Of a stretch of 64,000 nt of DNA, positions 25,944 to 34,635 are shown piece by piece. The notes beneath the pieces are model-generated. The model did not search any database and was not told where the DNA came from. It saw nothing but the letters and a program-made list of their open reading frames with translations. The DNA lies in contig NZ_WQCF01000001.1 in NCBI RefSeq assembly GCF_013032455.1, positions 496,001 through 560,000 of the forward strand. Reading direction: 5' to 3'. Position numbers and translations under genes: made by a program. Position 1 is the stretch's first letter, and each line of letters opens with the position of its first letter. This DNA is from Ruegeria atlantica (lineage in GTDB: Bacteria; Pseudomonadota; Alphaproteobacteria; Rhodobacterales; Rhodobacteraceae).

Positions 25944-27248
25944 TTAGGCAGCCATCGGCAATTGTTCAGGTTGGGCCGAGTTGAGCCAATTGGTCAGGAT
26001 GCGTCTCATCCTGTCAGACGGGACGTAGACGGTGACGGGTTCCCCTACCCGTACACGGGAACGATAGAGCCACTGCACCAACTCGGTCAGGGCGTACTGT
26101 TCGCCCCACTTGTCCGCGTCCTTCTTTAGATAGCTGCACAGCACAGGATTGGGGTGTTGGTCGTACAAGTAGAGGGCACATGAACAGTTGATGTAGTCGT
26201 TGATACCTCGGGTCTGGTTGGCAACCCATTGTAGACCGCCCTTCACTTTCCACTGCCCGTCTACCTCAGACCAGCGACCGTACAGTCCGGTGCTTTTCAT
26301 CATCGCACTGGCCTTCCTGCGTTTGTCGGCACCACCATCGAAGTAAAGGTTGGCCGCGCAGGTGATCATGATGTTTTCCTTGGGGATGTCCCTGAGGGGG
26401 CCGTCAAAGTACATCTTGCGGAGTTTGCTGCCCAGCGTCTTAGCGACACCGGGAGGCAGCCGATTGGTCTGACCGCTGTGTGTCAGCTTCATGGGCTTCC
26501 CTTTGACGACGGGTAAGTCCATATTCTCAACGGTGATCAGGTCGCGCTGGGCACGTAACCAGTCAGCTTCACCTTCATACTTTTTGACCTCATACGGCTC
26601 ACCTATCCGGTCGAGATAGGCGGCGATCATGCTGCCCTCTGTGAGATACGTCAGGATTGTCAGGCTGGCGGGGGCTGTTAGTAGCGCCGTGGGGATTGCC
26701 AGTACGATGGGCCGACCATCCTCAGCAACGAAAAGGCGACCCCTTGAGGCTTCCTGCAGTAGTCGGCCTAGGGTGCCCATAAGTCCCGTGTTGGTCATGT
26801 GCTGAAACCACAACGGGTTTGGGCTGACCTTCTGTGTATGTGGATCGACGCTGGCAAAGCCCGTATCCAGCACCTGTTCCTGAAAGTTCCTCTTACTGAT
26901 GGCAGGACCAATCTCAAGAGGCGTCGGGCATTCGTCGATCACCAGACGGTAGCGGGCTAGCAGACCAGCCATCGCCAGATGTTCAAGGCGAATGTACAGG
27001 GCATGGGTACAGACGATATTCGCGCCAGCCTTGAGCAGCCCCTCAATGTCTATCGTTTTGTTGTTGCCCTCGGGGACTGTGAGCATGGCCTCAGGGGCAC
27101 CCGATACTATTCTTTGAACCTCTGACAATCTCGGGGTCACTACCAGTACAGGCAAGTGTGTGTCTGGGTTCCACCGTTTTAGTTCGTCGATAAGTTTGGT
27201 GGTCTTTCCTGTACCGCAAGGTTGGTCAATGAAAGTGATCTTGGTCAT
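25944..27248 (-). CDS. P-loop ATPase, helicase-like
   Basis: 434 residues from the ATG at 27248 (AAGGAAGG upstream). Walker A is IDQPCGTGKTT (7-17) and Walker B is VIDECPT (103-109), with a VVTPRLSEVQR segment between them, an arrangement typical of DEAD-like superfamily 2 helicases. The C-terminal RecA-like half is not clearly conserved. No primase motif is seen. In the element it probably serves replication or packaging of its own DNA. A terminase-type motor is not supported, because no nuclease domain is visible. Confidence 0.65.
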   Translation of the reverse strand: MTKITFIDQPCGTGKTTKLIDELKRWNPDTHLPVLVVTPRLSEVQRIVSGAPEAMLTVPEGNNKTIDIEGLLKAGANIVCTHALYIRLEHLAMAGLLARYRLVIDECPTPLEIGPAISKRNFQEQVLDTGFASVDPHTQKVSPNPLWFQHMTNTGLMGTLGRLLQEASRGRLFVAEDGRPIVLAIPTALLTAPASLTILTYLTEGSMIAAYLDRIGEPYEVKKYEGEADWLRAQRDLITVENMDLPVVKGKPMKLTHSGQTNRLPPGVAKTLGSKLRKMYFDGPLRDIPKENIMITCAANLYFDGGADKRRKASAMMKSTGLYGRWSEVDGQWKVKGGLQWVANQTRGINDYINCSCALYLYDQHPNPVLCSYLKKDADKWGEQYALTELVQWLYRSRVRVGEPVTVYVPSDRMRRILTNWLNSAQPEQLPMAA

Positions 27249-27297
27249 GTCTACCTTCCTTATGGTGACAGGTGATGGGATTGATTTGGGGAAAGGC

Positions 27298-27334
27298 GGC
27301 GGGCGTCCCGAAGCACACATCTAGGACGCCCGCC
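27298..27334. terminator. Strong hairpin upstream of the ATPase gene
   Basis: GGCGGGCGTCC and its exact complement form an 11-bp GC-rich stem with a 15-base loop, between the basic 213-residue gene (ends 27404) and the ATPase start (27248). On the minus strand only three T residues follow, so it is a weak terminator or attenuator rather than a classic one. Confidence 0.45.
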
Positions 27335-27403
27335 AAGGTCCCCTCACGGCCAAAGGATAAGAAACGCCAAGGGAGGGAACGAAACTATCATGTGTTATTC
27401 ATG

Positions 27404-28045
27404 TTATGGGTGTTTTTGGTAACCCGCTGTTTTCGGAGCATTTTCATATGGGTTCTGGTGCAAGACACTGTTTCGGCTGTCAAACTCGGCAATTAGCCCT
27501 GCTTCGACGTCTGATGCATCCAGACCAGCAGCCAGTTCCCGTGCCTTTAGTGTCGCCTTGTTCATCTCGTGGAACCATTCGGAGTTGCTCTCTCTCGGTG
27601 CTACTTCAGCTTCCAATTCGGTCTCAAATTCCGCTGCCCTATGTTGCCGCCACTCTTTTACCTTCATGGCCACCCACTGGCGGCGACGCTCGGCAAGCTC
27701 ATTGGCAGCCTTCTGTTCTGCCCACTTCTCTCTCATGGTCTCACTGCGCTTTTGATTGGCGGCGGCTTGCTTGGCTTCACGCTCGATCTGGGGCTTGGTC
27801 AGGGGCTTCCTGTTCTTCTGGTGCGCTTTCTTCTGCTTCTGCGTTTGCTTCGGCATGAGGGAACGGCACAGGGCCACGCGGGATTTACTGGCGTAGACCT
27901 TCCGGCACAGTTCCTCGCGCTCTGCCCTCGGCTTGTATTTCATCTTCATGGCCTTCCAGAGATTGGCGAAGGCGTCCTGCTGGGGTCGTGTCAGTGGCTT
28001 GAAGCCCATGCTCTGGGGGGTGGGCATAGTCCATGTGTCTGTCAT
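27404..28045 (-). CDS. Lys/Arg/Gln-rich element protein, unknown
   Basis: 213 residues from the ATG at 28045 with AAAGGAT upstream; the frame to 28231 is open without support. Long, highly charged helices dominate (KPQIEREAKQAAANQKRSET, then WVAMKVKEWRQHR). The basic centre suggests nucleic-acid binding. No family recognised. It may be a replication or regulatory protein because it precedes the helicase-like gene. Confidence 0.55.
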   Translation of the reverse strand: MTDTWTMPTPQSMGFKPLTRPQQDAFANLWKAMKMKYKPRAEREELCRKVYASKSRVALCRSLMPKQTQKQKKAHQKNRKPLTKPQIEREAKQAAANQKRSETMREKWAEQKAANELAERRRQWVAMKVKEWRQHRAAEFETELEAEVAPRESNSEWFHEMNKATLKARELAAGLDASDVEAGLIAEFDSRNSVLHQNPYENAPKTAGYQKHP

Positions 28046-28289
28046 GGTATCCTTTGGGTGATGTTGGGGGGCTTGTGCAGATGGCCGGATGGGTGGCCAT
28101 AAGGCTGCCTCAGCGGCGATTGCGACCGTTCTGTCTGTGCAATAGTGGGGGTGTTTCACGAGCTTCACCCGCTGAATTGCGGCAAGGAATTGAATACGCT
28201 CAAAGTTTCCCAACATTCGACAACAACACAAACGTGCGCCTCAAACGATGTCTTGTGAGCTTGGGAAAGTCATGTGCTTTCGCCAAAGA

Positions 28290-29045
28290 TCAAGCCTTGC
28301 GATATTGTTGTAGAATACCGACCAGCTTTTTTAGAGTTGCTTCATCTTTGCCATAAGTTTCTAGGAATGCGCGCTTGACGATGGCACAGGCACGTTCGCT
28401 TTCGTACACACCTGATAGAACAACCTCAGCGGCCTGCTGCGCTAGGTCGGTATGAACGACCTTCCTTTTGGCCTCTCGAATGGAAGGCTCGACCTTGCCG
28501 ATCTCTTTTTCGATGGTGTCCAGCTTTGTCTGGGCCGCTCGCTTTTCCCCTTCAGTCGCTGCTGGGTTGTCCCTCAGGGCACGTAGTCTTTCCACCTTGC
28601 GTAAGTCGTCCAACGTCGGCGCTCGGGTCTCAACTTTCTGCGCCGCTTTAAGTCCCGCCTTAAACTTCGCGTGAAGTCCCCGCACAGTCCTAACCTTAGG
28701 GTGCGCCTCTTTGGTGGCCGTGAAGTCTTCCGGGTTGGCTGCTGCCCACATGGCTGCGAGACGGTCGTGCGGATGCGTGTCTGCCAAGTTGGCATTCACC
28801 ACCCACTGACCGAACTTGTTGTCGCTCGGGAACAGTCGCCGCCCGTCGTTCAAGGCAGCGCCGTAAACAATCCACCCTTCCATTGTCTTCTCTTCCCCAA
28901 GGTGGACCAAACGCAGCCCTTCACGGGCACGTTCAGCGCACACCTCTTCGTTCGCTAGGGCGATGCCTGTTTGGTTTGGCAGGGTGTCAAACGCCCCTGC
29001 GGAACCGAATTTGATGGCGTGATCTTGGGTCAGAAAGTCTTTCAT
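28290..29045 (-). CDS. Element protein with DUF2786-like helical motif
   Basis: 251 residues from the ATG at 29045 (AGGA eight bases upstream); a GTG at 29078 is possible. The N-terminal half is unassigned. Around residues 140-185 there is an RLRALRDNPAATEGEKRAAQ motif resembling the helix pair of DUF2786-type phage proteins. The same 30-residue block, with clear DNA similarity, recurs in the next gene upstream (29167-29610). Function unknown. Confidence 0.6.
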   Translation of the reverse strand: MKDFLTQDHAIKFGSAGAFDTLPNQTGIALANEEVCAERAREGLRLVHLGEEKTMEGWIVYGAALNDGRRLFPSDNKFGQWVVNANLADTHPHDRLAAMWAAANPEDFTATKEAHPKVRTVRGLHAKFKAGLKAAQKVETRAPTLDDLRKVERLRALRDNPAATEGEKRAAQTKLDTIEKEIGKVEPSIREAKRKVVHTDLAQQAAEVVLSGVYESERACAIVKRAFLETYGKDEATLKKLVGILQQYRKA

Positions 29046-29144
29046 AGGCAGTGTCCTGTTGTTGATGACACCACCCACGTAAGGCGCGATTAAAAACCTA
29101 TCAACCTTTTATTTTTGCTTAATTTTTCTGATCTTCGTGCGTTG

Positions 29145-29160
29145 GTGACATACAAGTCAC
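29145..29160. promoter_or_regulatory. Palindrome GTGAC-N6-GTCAC, candidate operator
   Basis: A perfect 5-bp inverted repeat with a six-base spacer, followed toward 29045 by a very AT-rich tract suited to a promoter. It lies 100 bp upstream of the 29045 start, on the transcribed side, so it could bind a repressor controlling the early minus-strand operon. Confidence 0.4.
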
Positions 29161-29166
29161 TCGTGC

Positions 29167-29643
29167 CTATTGAAGCCCCTGAAAACTATAATTGTGCGGG
29201 GGATTAGGTATCCCTTTTACGGCTGCAAATTTTTTTGCGTGTCCGTGTTGCGCCGCCCTCTTCTCCCCTTCAGTCGCCGCTGGGTTGTCCCTTAGGGCAC
29301 GCAGACGTTCGACCTTGCGGAGATCGTTGAGGGTCGCCGCTCGGGTGTCGGGCTTAGGGGCTGCCTTGGTCTTCCCGATGGCGAGGACGTCAGCGATGCT
29401 CTCGCATTCGTCAAAAAGTGCAGCGCTCTGCACCTTTTCCCTAGCCACCCGCATGTAGTCAGCGGCGGTTCGATAACTGAAAGAGAGCGCGTCACTCTGG
29501 CACCAAGCCTTGAAGTCCTTCCTCTTTTTCTTCTCGGCTTGCAGCATCTCTCCGATCTCCGCAGCGATTTCCTTAGCGGTGCGACCTAGCGCCACCACTT
29601 CACGGTGCATTTGGTTGATGGCTTTGGCGCGCTGGGCAATTTA
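29167..29643 (-). pseudogene. DUF3102-like protein gene, apparently truncated at its 5' end
   Basis: The only ATG (29610) gives 147 residues but has no ribosome-binding site. In-frame sequence upstream of it (AQRAKAINQ) already fits the family pattern AxxINxxHxxxxxxxRTAxExAxxxGxxL and runs up to an in-frame TAA with no ATG, GTG or TTG. The body (DFKAWCQSDALSFSYRTAADYMRVA) matches DUF3102-type phage proteins, and the C terminus carries the shared 30-residue block also found at 28290-29045. Arrival of the Mrr-type gene, whose stop is at 29654, may have cut it. Initiation at ATT is an alternative. Confidence 0.55.
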
Positions 29644-29653
29644 CAGTTAAAGT

Positions 29654-30460
29654 CTAACTAACTTTTGAGACCCAACGAATGATTTCTTGATAATCAGCAA
29701 GGTTCATTCTGTATTTATTCCTTTGCTGGAAATCCCGCGCGCCCTTTGTGAACCTCGAAGTAGTGACTACAAGACCACCTGTCGCTCGTTTATCTTCGAC
29801 TACACCGTATAGCTGCCTTACAATTCCAACTCCTACTGGTCTCGTCGGCGCATAGCGCTTGGCTTCGACCAAGAACAATTGGCTCCCGAACTCTGTAGAT
29901 TTTGAAGCCAAAATGTCTTTCCCCCCATCACCACTAGGAGGGGTCAATTTAGTTTCATAACCTCGTCGATTTAATAGTGCTGAAACAAAAACCTCAAATT
30001 CTCGGAAGCTAAAATCATACATGATCGAAGGATTATCCTTGATCTCGTGAAACAGGACAGCATCAATAAGTTGAAGCTCACCTAACGAATGCCTAGGGAC
30101 TAGCTGACCTTGTTGCAGTGGTAGACCATCTAGGCCAACCAAGGTTTCAATTTCGATAGGCTTATTTAACCAATCATTGTGTTCCTTAATTCCTCGGAGT
30201 TCGAAGTATCCATCGCCGCTGAGCCGACAGGAAATCAAGTCGTCGAAATCACTATGTTCAATCGCAAGCGACCTGAGAAGCTGCCGATAGAGCGCTTGTG
30301 GCAAGTCTCGACCAGTTTTGGGGAAAACTATGGGAGGAAATATCTTCTCTCCTTGAAACTTAACTTGGAACTTTATGGAGCCGGAACGCTCCACCACATC
30401 AGCATCAAGCTTTCGCAATGCTCGATCTATATGACGGGAATTAAATCGTGTAATCGTCAA
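29654..30460 (-). CDS. Mrr-type restriction endonuclease-like protein
   Basis: 268 residues from a TTG with GGGAGAA upstream. The C-terminal half has an Mrr catalytic (PD-(D/E)xK) domain: FEVFVSALLNRRGYE, then SGDGGKD (Asp182) and LVEAKRY (Glu199, Lys201). The N-terminal 140 residues are unassigned and could read the DNA. No methyltransferase is nearby, so a type IV, modification-dependent or stand-alone defence nuclease is likely. Its codons and bases are more AT-rich than the surrounding element, suggesting separate acquisition. It may protect the host or the element against competing phages. Confidence 0.75.
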   Translation of the reverse strand: MTITRFNSRHIDRALRKLDADVVERSGSIKFQVKFQGEKIFPPIVFPKTGRDLPQALYRQLLRSLAIEHSDFDDLISCRLSGDGYFELRGIKEHNDWLNKPIEIETLVGLDGLPLQQGQLVPRHSLGELQLIDAVLFHEIKDNPSIMYDFSFREFEVFVSALLNRRGYETKLTPPSGDGGKDILASKSTEFGSQLFLVEAKRYAPTRPVGVGIVRQLYGVVEDKRATGGLVVTTSRFTKGARDFQQRNKYRMNLADYQEIIRWVSKVS

Positions 30461-30581
30461 GGCATTCTCCCTAGGCGCAGTCTAAATTGCATCTGGTCAT
30501 CTTCGACAACAACAAAGGCAAAAACAGATGCTCGAAGGCACCCCTCCCCCACCAGAAGGGTACCTCAAGTCTCACCTTCCT

Positions 30582-30773
30582 TTACCCGAAGGTGCCTGAA
30601 GCAGCAGAACCCCCTGCCCGCACCTTCTTGTGGTTCGTGAAGGTCACCCTGTAACGGCCAACGTCAAGGAAGGTCTCACCCGGTCCTTCACGGGTCACCT
30701 TAAGGGGCACTGAATGCGGGTAACGCTCGACGAGCAGATCAAAGGGGCCGACGCAAAAGTCAAAGACGATCAT
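30582..30773 (-). CDS. Short hypothetical element protein
   Basis: 63 residues from the ATG at 30773, preceded by AGGAAT. The sequence looks like a small beta-rich domain (MIVFDFCVGPFDLLVERY, FLDVGRYRVTF). The frame is open to 30836 without a better start. No family recognised; coding status is moderately supported by the start context. Confidence 0.45.
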   Translation of the reverse strand: MIVFDFCVGPFDLLVERYPHSVPLKVTREGPGETFLDVGRYRVTFTNHKKVRAGGSAASGTFG

Positions 30774-31005
30774 TCTACTATTCCTATTCTTGGTAGTGAT
30801 GCAACGATGCGATGCAACGCATAGATGAATCCTCAAGGAATCGCCGTCAACCCTTTATTTTTATGACATTTTTGGGAATTTCCCGCGGGTGGAGAGGTAA
30901 TACTTCAGGGGCCTCATCAACACCTCTCGGTTCGCCTCATGGGTCTCTGCGTTCTCGTAATGGCGTGGCTATGGCCCCCAGTCTACCCAAGTGTGTTCTA
31001 TGAAT

Positions 31006-31194
31006 TCAGCCTTTACGCCTGTCCCTAATGATCGGGTACAGAATAGCGATAAGGACAGCCACGGGAACGACCACCCAGATCAGGTCTCTTATCAGATACT
31101 GGTTGATATTAGTGGTAAGTGACATCTGCTCTGCAAAGTCCCAACTAAAGGTGAGGACTAAGAAGGCGGCTAAGAGGATGTTGAGGGTTCGCAA
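31006..31194 (-). CDS. Small two-helix membrane protein
   Basis: 62 residues from a TTG with CGGAG eight bases upstream. Two hydrophobic segments (about 4-20 and 36-55) with a basic C terminus (RDRRKG) give a holin-like hairpin topology. A lysis or exclusion role is possible, but so is an uncharacterised membrane peptide. The unusual start codon lowers confidence. Confidence 0.4.
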   Translation of the reverse strand: MRTLNILLAAFLVLTFSWDFAEQMSLTTNINQYLIRDLIWVVVPVAVLIAILYPIIRDRRKG

Positions 31195-31678
31195 GGTGCA
31201 ATCTCCGCTTGTGTTTGGGTAATGCTTACGACCCTCTCAGGCGATCTTCAATGCGCTCTTGTTGTTGTTGCTGCCGATGTGCCAACCAATTTGCTAGACC
31301 CACTGCTCAAACCGTCCACTTTGTTCTTCGCATACCCACAACGTCCCCTGCGTGGTACCTGATGGTGTGACTTCACGATGACTGATGGAAGACCATAGGT
31401 CGATCACCTAACGTGGTACCAAAAGGTGTTATATTACGGTGGCCTGATGGGTTCCTGAGGTTGTGACTGAAGTGTCTGCTTAAGGTGTACTGGTCTGTAC
31501 GCCCTATTGCACAGAAGCATAGCCGTTGAGGAAAAAGACCATGGAAGTTGGGTGCGCTGTCTGCGCCTCTAGTGGTGCCTGACGACGCAAAAAGGATTGT
31601 ATATCCCCCGCATGTCCCTTGTTTTCTGCACTCTGGCGGCCTGCTGGTGTCCTAAACGGTGACATGAGGTGAACCTAG

Positions 31679-31700
31679 GTGTGCTGTCTGTGTGCTGTTT
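31679..31700 (+). repeat. Paired GTGTGCTGT repeats, internal copy
   Basis: GTGTGCTGTC at 31679-31688 and GTGTGCTGTTT at 31690-31700 repeat the tandem arrangement seen next to the integrase start (35975-35997). An internal copy argues that the motif may bind a regulator rather than act only as an integrase arm site. Confidence 0.4.
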
Positions 31701-31931
31701 AGTGGTTCGATCAGGGGGCACCGGGGGGGTACGCGCGGCATCTATATATATCTCTGCCACTCACAATTTTTCGCCAAAAATAAGGAACGCTGATGGCGGC
31801 AAAGACCATGGAAGAAATGAGCATTTAACCAGCCCCACCAACACCTTAGCAGAACCTTTTGGGGCTACCTCTACGGTCAACCTTTAGGCTCTCCTGTATG
31901 TTCCCCCTGCCGATGACACTGAGAGCTTCCC

Positions 31932-31979
31932 CTGAAGGTACCCTGTAGGCTTGCTCTGAAGGTACCCTGTAGGCTTGCT
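31932..31979 (+). repeat. 24-bp tandem direct repeat, two exact copies
   Basis: Two identical 24-bp units begin CTGAAGGTACCCTG and end GGCTTGCT (31932-31955 and 31956-31979), followed by a partial third (CTGAGG). Each unit carries a GGTACC palindrome. Iteron-like, but only two full copies. Confidence 0.75.
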
Positions 31980-32570
31980 CTGAGGCGTCCTGAGGGATTT
32001 GTGGTGGTGGGTAAAGGTTCAACCACTCTCATCAACCAACCAAAGCCGAAAGGCTCTAGGGTGCCCCTGATGGTCTCCCTGAATAATTCAATTACCCTAT
32101 CAGGTGCTAACCTTAAGGTGCAGACTTACCTGTTCTTGCGAACATGGTGATGAAGTATGTGCCGGAAGTGATGGCAAACCATCATCCATCCTCAATTGGT
32201 CTTTCGGAGCGAATGCGACCCTTGAGTGTCCCCTGATGGTGCCCCTTAAGAAGGGACTGAACTAAAACTTTTATCTAACGGGAATGGGGTCTTAAGCACC
32301 TTATTTATATAGAAAAAAATGACCCCTAGGAGAGTTCATCTCTCCCGACCTCTTTCTGGTGCTGTCTAACGTCAGCTTCAAGTGGGCCTAAAGATGATCA
32401 AGAAGTACAGTTAGGGTAAGACGGAAACGGTGCCCAACACATGCGTAGAAAATCCTAGATACCTTCAGGCGGCAGTACGCCCGTTGAAGTTAACAAAGGA
32501 AGCCTCTAACAAATAAGCAAAACTTCAACAGCAGCCCTTACTCGGAAGCACTAAGGTACAGGAACTTTCA

Positions 32571-33923
32571 ATGTCTCGTTGGTCTGATCAATTTTCCAAA
32601 CACCAAATCCACACAACCATCAAAAACGCATTTGAAGCATTGGATTTTGATCCAGAAGGTTTGGACAGTGAGGTCGAGGCCGAATGGCGACGGCTTCGAA
32701 AGATATTTAACCTAATCAAGAATATCTTAGATGAGACAGACCCCGAATTTTATCCAGAGAACCTTCTCAACAACTTGAGCAACCACCTACAACAACAAGT
32801 GGTCGCACAAATTTCAAACTATGGTGCCAACGGAAATGTTGGCCACCTTAGAAATGCAAATGATCAGCTAACTAGCCAGATACCAACGATCTACCAAATT
32901 GCGGGACTAACGCAGCCTCAAAAAACACGCGAGACAATCACGGATTTAGAAAGTGCATACGACGAGTTCTGTAATGCTCTTGAGAAGACAAAGACTGAAT
33001 TTGAAACGGTCATTGATGGGAACAATTCTGAAATTGCTGATTTGGAAGTTCGCTCAGCCGCTCTTTCCTCTTCCATTACCGAGTTACAATCTACCACAGA
33101 TGGCCAGATGTCCCTTTGGCAAACTGAGTTCACTGACGCCCAATCAACGAGAGCGCAGGAACACTCCGATGCTCAGTCGAATAGAGCGCAGGAACATTCC
33201 GAAGAGCAAGCGACTAGAGCCAAAGAACACTCCGACGCTCAAATCCAACGCGGTAAAGAGTATGATGAAGCTCTCCGTGAATTTAAAACGACGGCAGAGA
33301 ACGACAGGACCGAAACAACAGCCAGTCACAACAAAGCATTTAAAGATACCTTCGATCAATACGCAGCGAACGTGTCTACCAAGACGAAGGACATAAACGA
33401 TAAACACGCATCAATTTTGGAGATACACGGACTTGTCACTAATGACGGCGTTGCCGGTGGCTACAAAAGAGGTGCTGACGACGAAAAGAGAGCGGCCTTT
33501 TGGTGGAGCGTTGTGTCTATGGTGTGCTACCTCTTGATACTCGTTTGGGTGGTGTCTAAGGGCAAACTTGGCTTCGGTATATCCAATGGTTCTGGGATTG
33601 ACTGGCCAGTTGTCGCTACAACAATTTCCGTCACTGCCGTTGCATTTGTCGCCGCGCAATTTGCAGGTAAACAGTCACGCATCCACAGAATGAATGAACA
33701 GCGGATGAGGTGGTTCTCTTTCGAAATCGCCGCAATCGACCCGTTCCTTTCAAGTTTAGAACCCGAAGACCAACAGGAATTGAAGAAGCAGCTTTCAGAA
33801 AGGCTGTTCGGGCAAGACAGAGTTGTTGAAGACAAACCGACTAAGGTTAAGGGCATTGATGCAGAAACATTCAAGAGTTTGAGCGAACCCATTATTGAAG
33901 CGGTTAAATCCGTTAGGTCATGA
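32571..33923 (+). CDS. Coiled-coil membrane protein with four hendecad repeats
   Basis: 450 residues. The N-terminal helical domain (1-185) is followed by four consecutive 11-residue repeats (residues 190-233; AQSTRAQEHSD, AQSNRAQEHSE, EQATRAKEHSD, AQIQRGKEYDE) that continue a long coiled coil. Two membrane helices (about 310-327 and 346-365) lead to a charged C-terminal helix. It has its own orientation (plus) and AT-rich codons, between the ORF-free region and a lipoprotein gene, in the position where elements carry accessory cargo. No family recognised. A role in phage exclusion is a guess from position and topology. Confidence 0.75.
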   Translation: MSRWSDQFSKHQIHTTIKNAFEALDFDPEGLDSEVEAEWRRLRKIFNLIKNILDETDPEFYPENLLNNLSNHLQQQVVAQISNYGANGNVGHLRNANDQLTSQIPTIYQIAGLTQPQKTRETITDLESAYDEFCNALEKTKTEFETVIDGNNSEIADLEVRSAALSSSITELQSTTDGQMSLWQTEFTDAQSTRAQEHSDAQSNRAQEHSEEQATRAKEHSDAQIQRGKEYDEALREFKTTAENDRTETTASHNKAFKDTFDQYAANVSTKTKDINDKHASILEIHGLVTNDGVAGGYKRGADDEKRAAFWWSVVSMVCYLLILVWVVSKGKLGFGISNGSGIDWPVVATTISVTAVAFVAAQFAGKQSRIHRMNEQRMRWFSFEIAAIDPFLSSLEPEDQQELKKQLSERLFGQDRVVEDKPTKVKGIDAETFKSLSEPIIEAVKSVRS

Positions 33924-34076
33924 GCGGAGAAACCAACACGCAACGGTAATATTAGCCTGTGTCTGAAAGGACCTCAGAGCCTACTTAGGTATTGGCTAAA
34001 AGATTCGTTTAAGTGGCAGCTTTTCAAACGCATACAGACAGATTAACCACCAAACAGGCATAAAAAGGAAACTATC

Positions 34077-34496
34077 GTGATTGTTGCCCATTCCCCCAAA
34101 ATTTCGCTTACCTGTGCCATAGCCGGTGCGTTCTTTCTTGCCGCGTGCGCACCCTCGCCAGCAGTGCAGGAATACGCCTCAGAAAACGCAATCTCTCTGC
34201 GGTACTCAGCGTGGGATAGCGTTCCAACTCTTACTGCAGAAGCGCAAGACAAAGCGACAAAGCACTGCGCAAAGTTCGGGAAATTCGCCAACTACAAGGG
34301 CGGCAATGCCGTTAGCCCCTTAACAGCGGAAGAAATTCATACTTTTGCCTGCGAAGACGTCAAAACCGACGACAGCTTGATAATTGCCCGACAAAGCGAG
34401 CGTCCTGATACCTACGTCTACCAAACTCAGGTTAACCGCCCTACGCAAACTAATTGCACGGTTTTTGGCAACACGGCAAATTGCACGAGTTACTGA
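34077..34496 (+). CDS. Small lipoprotein of unknown function
   Basis: 139 residues from a GTG with AAGGAA upstream. A signal peptide ends in a lipobox LAAC (Cys24). The mature domain contains four further Cys, enough for two disulfides, and a conserved-looking KATKHCAKFGKFANYKGG block. It is in the same orientation as the coiled-coil membrane protein 153 bp upstream. As an envelope protein encoded in a mobile element it could act in superinfection exclusion; not demonstrated. Confidence 0.7.
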   Translation: MIVAHSPKISLTCAIAGAFFLAACAPSPAVQEYASENAISLRYSAWDSVPTLTAEAQDKATKHCAKFGKFANYKGGNAVSPLTAEEIHTFACEDVKTDDSLIIARQSERPDTYVYQTQVNRPTQTNCTVFGNTANCTSY

Positions 34497-34635
34497 CCGA
34501 AACCGGGAAGTACATAGAACAGATTTCGGTCAATCATGTTAATGAAGGTCCACATTAGCCCCATTTGCAGACCTTCGCTTTAGGCGCAGGTTAAGCGCAT
34601 GATGGGATGATTGACCTTTTCACTCGACAAGCGAC

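Larger units (their letters stand above)
31195..32570. other. ORF-free, repeat-rich region of the element
   Basis: About 1.4 kb without a credible gene. It holds a 24-bp exact tandem repeat, four KpnI-type GGTACC palindromes, repeated CCTGAAGGT/CCTGATGGT words (31356, 31443 variant, 31931, 31956, 32066, 32231), a 14-bp repeat AAAGACCATGGAAG (31534 and 31801) and two GTGTGCTGT copies. Two very short frames start at those repeated ATGs with purine-rich leaders (13 and 8 codons) but are too short to call. Candidate roles are a replication origin, packaging site or multi-promoter control region. Confidence 0.55.

Noticed and set aside
31569..31887. Short frames on both strands in the ORF-free region of the element
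   Set aside because: No ribosome-binding sites or protein-like composition; they cross the repeat motifs.
33138..33269. 33-bp DNA repeats suspected as a CRISPR-like array
   Set aside because: They are in-frame 11-codon repeats of a coiled-coil protein with no unique spacers. No CRISPR array or cas gene was seen in the window.
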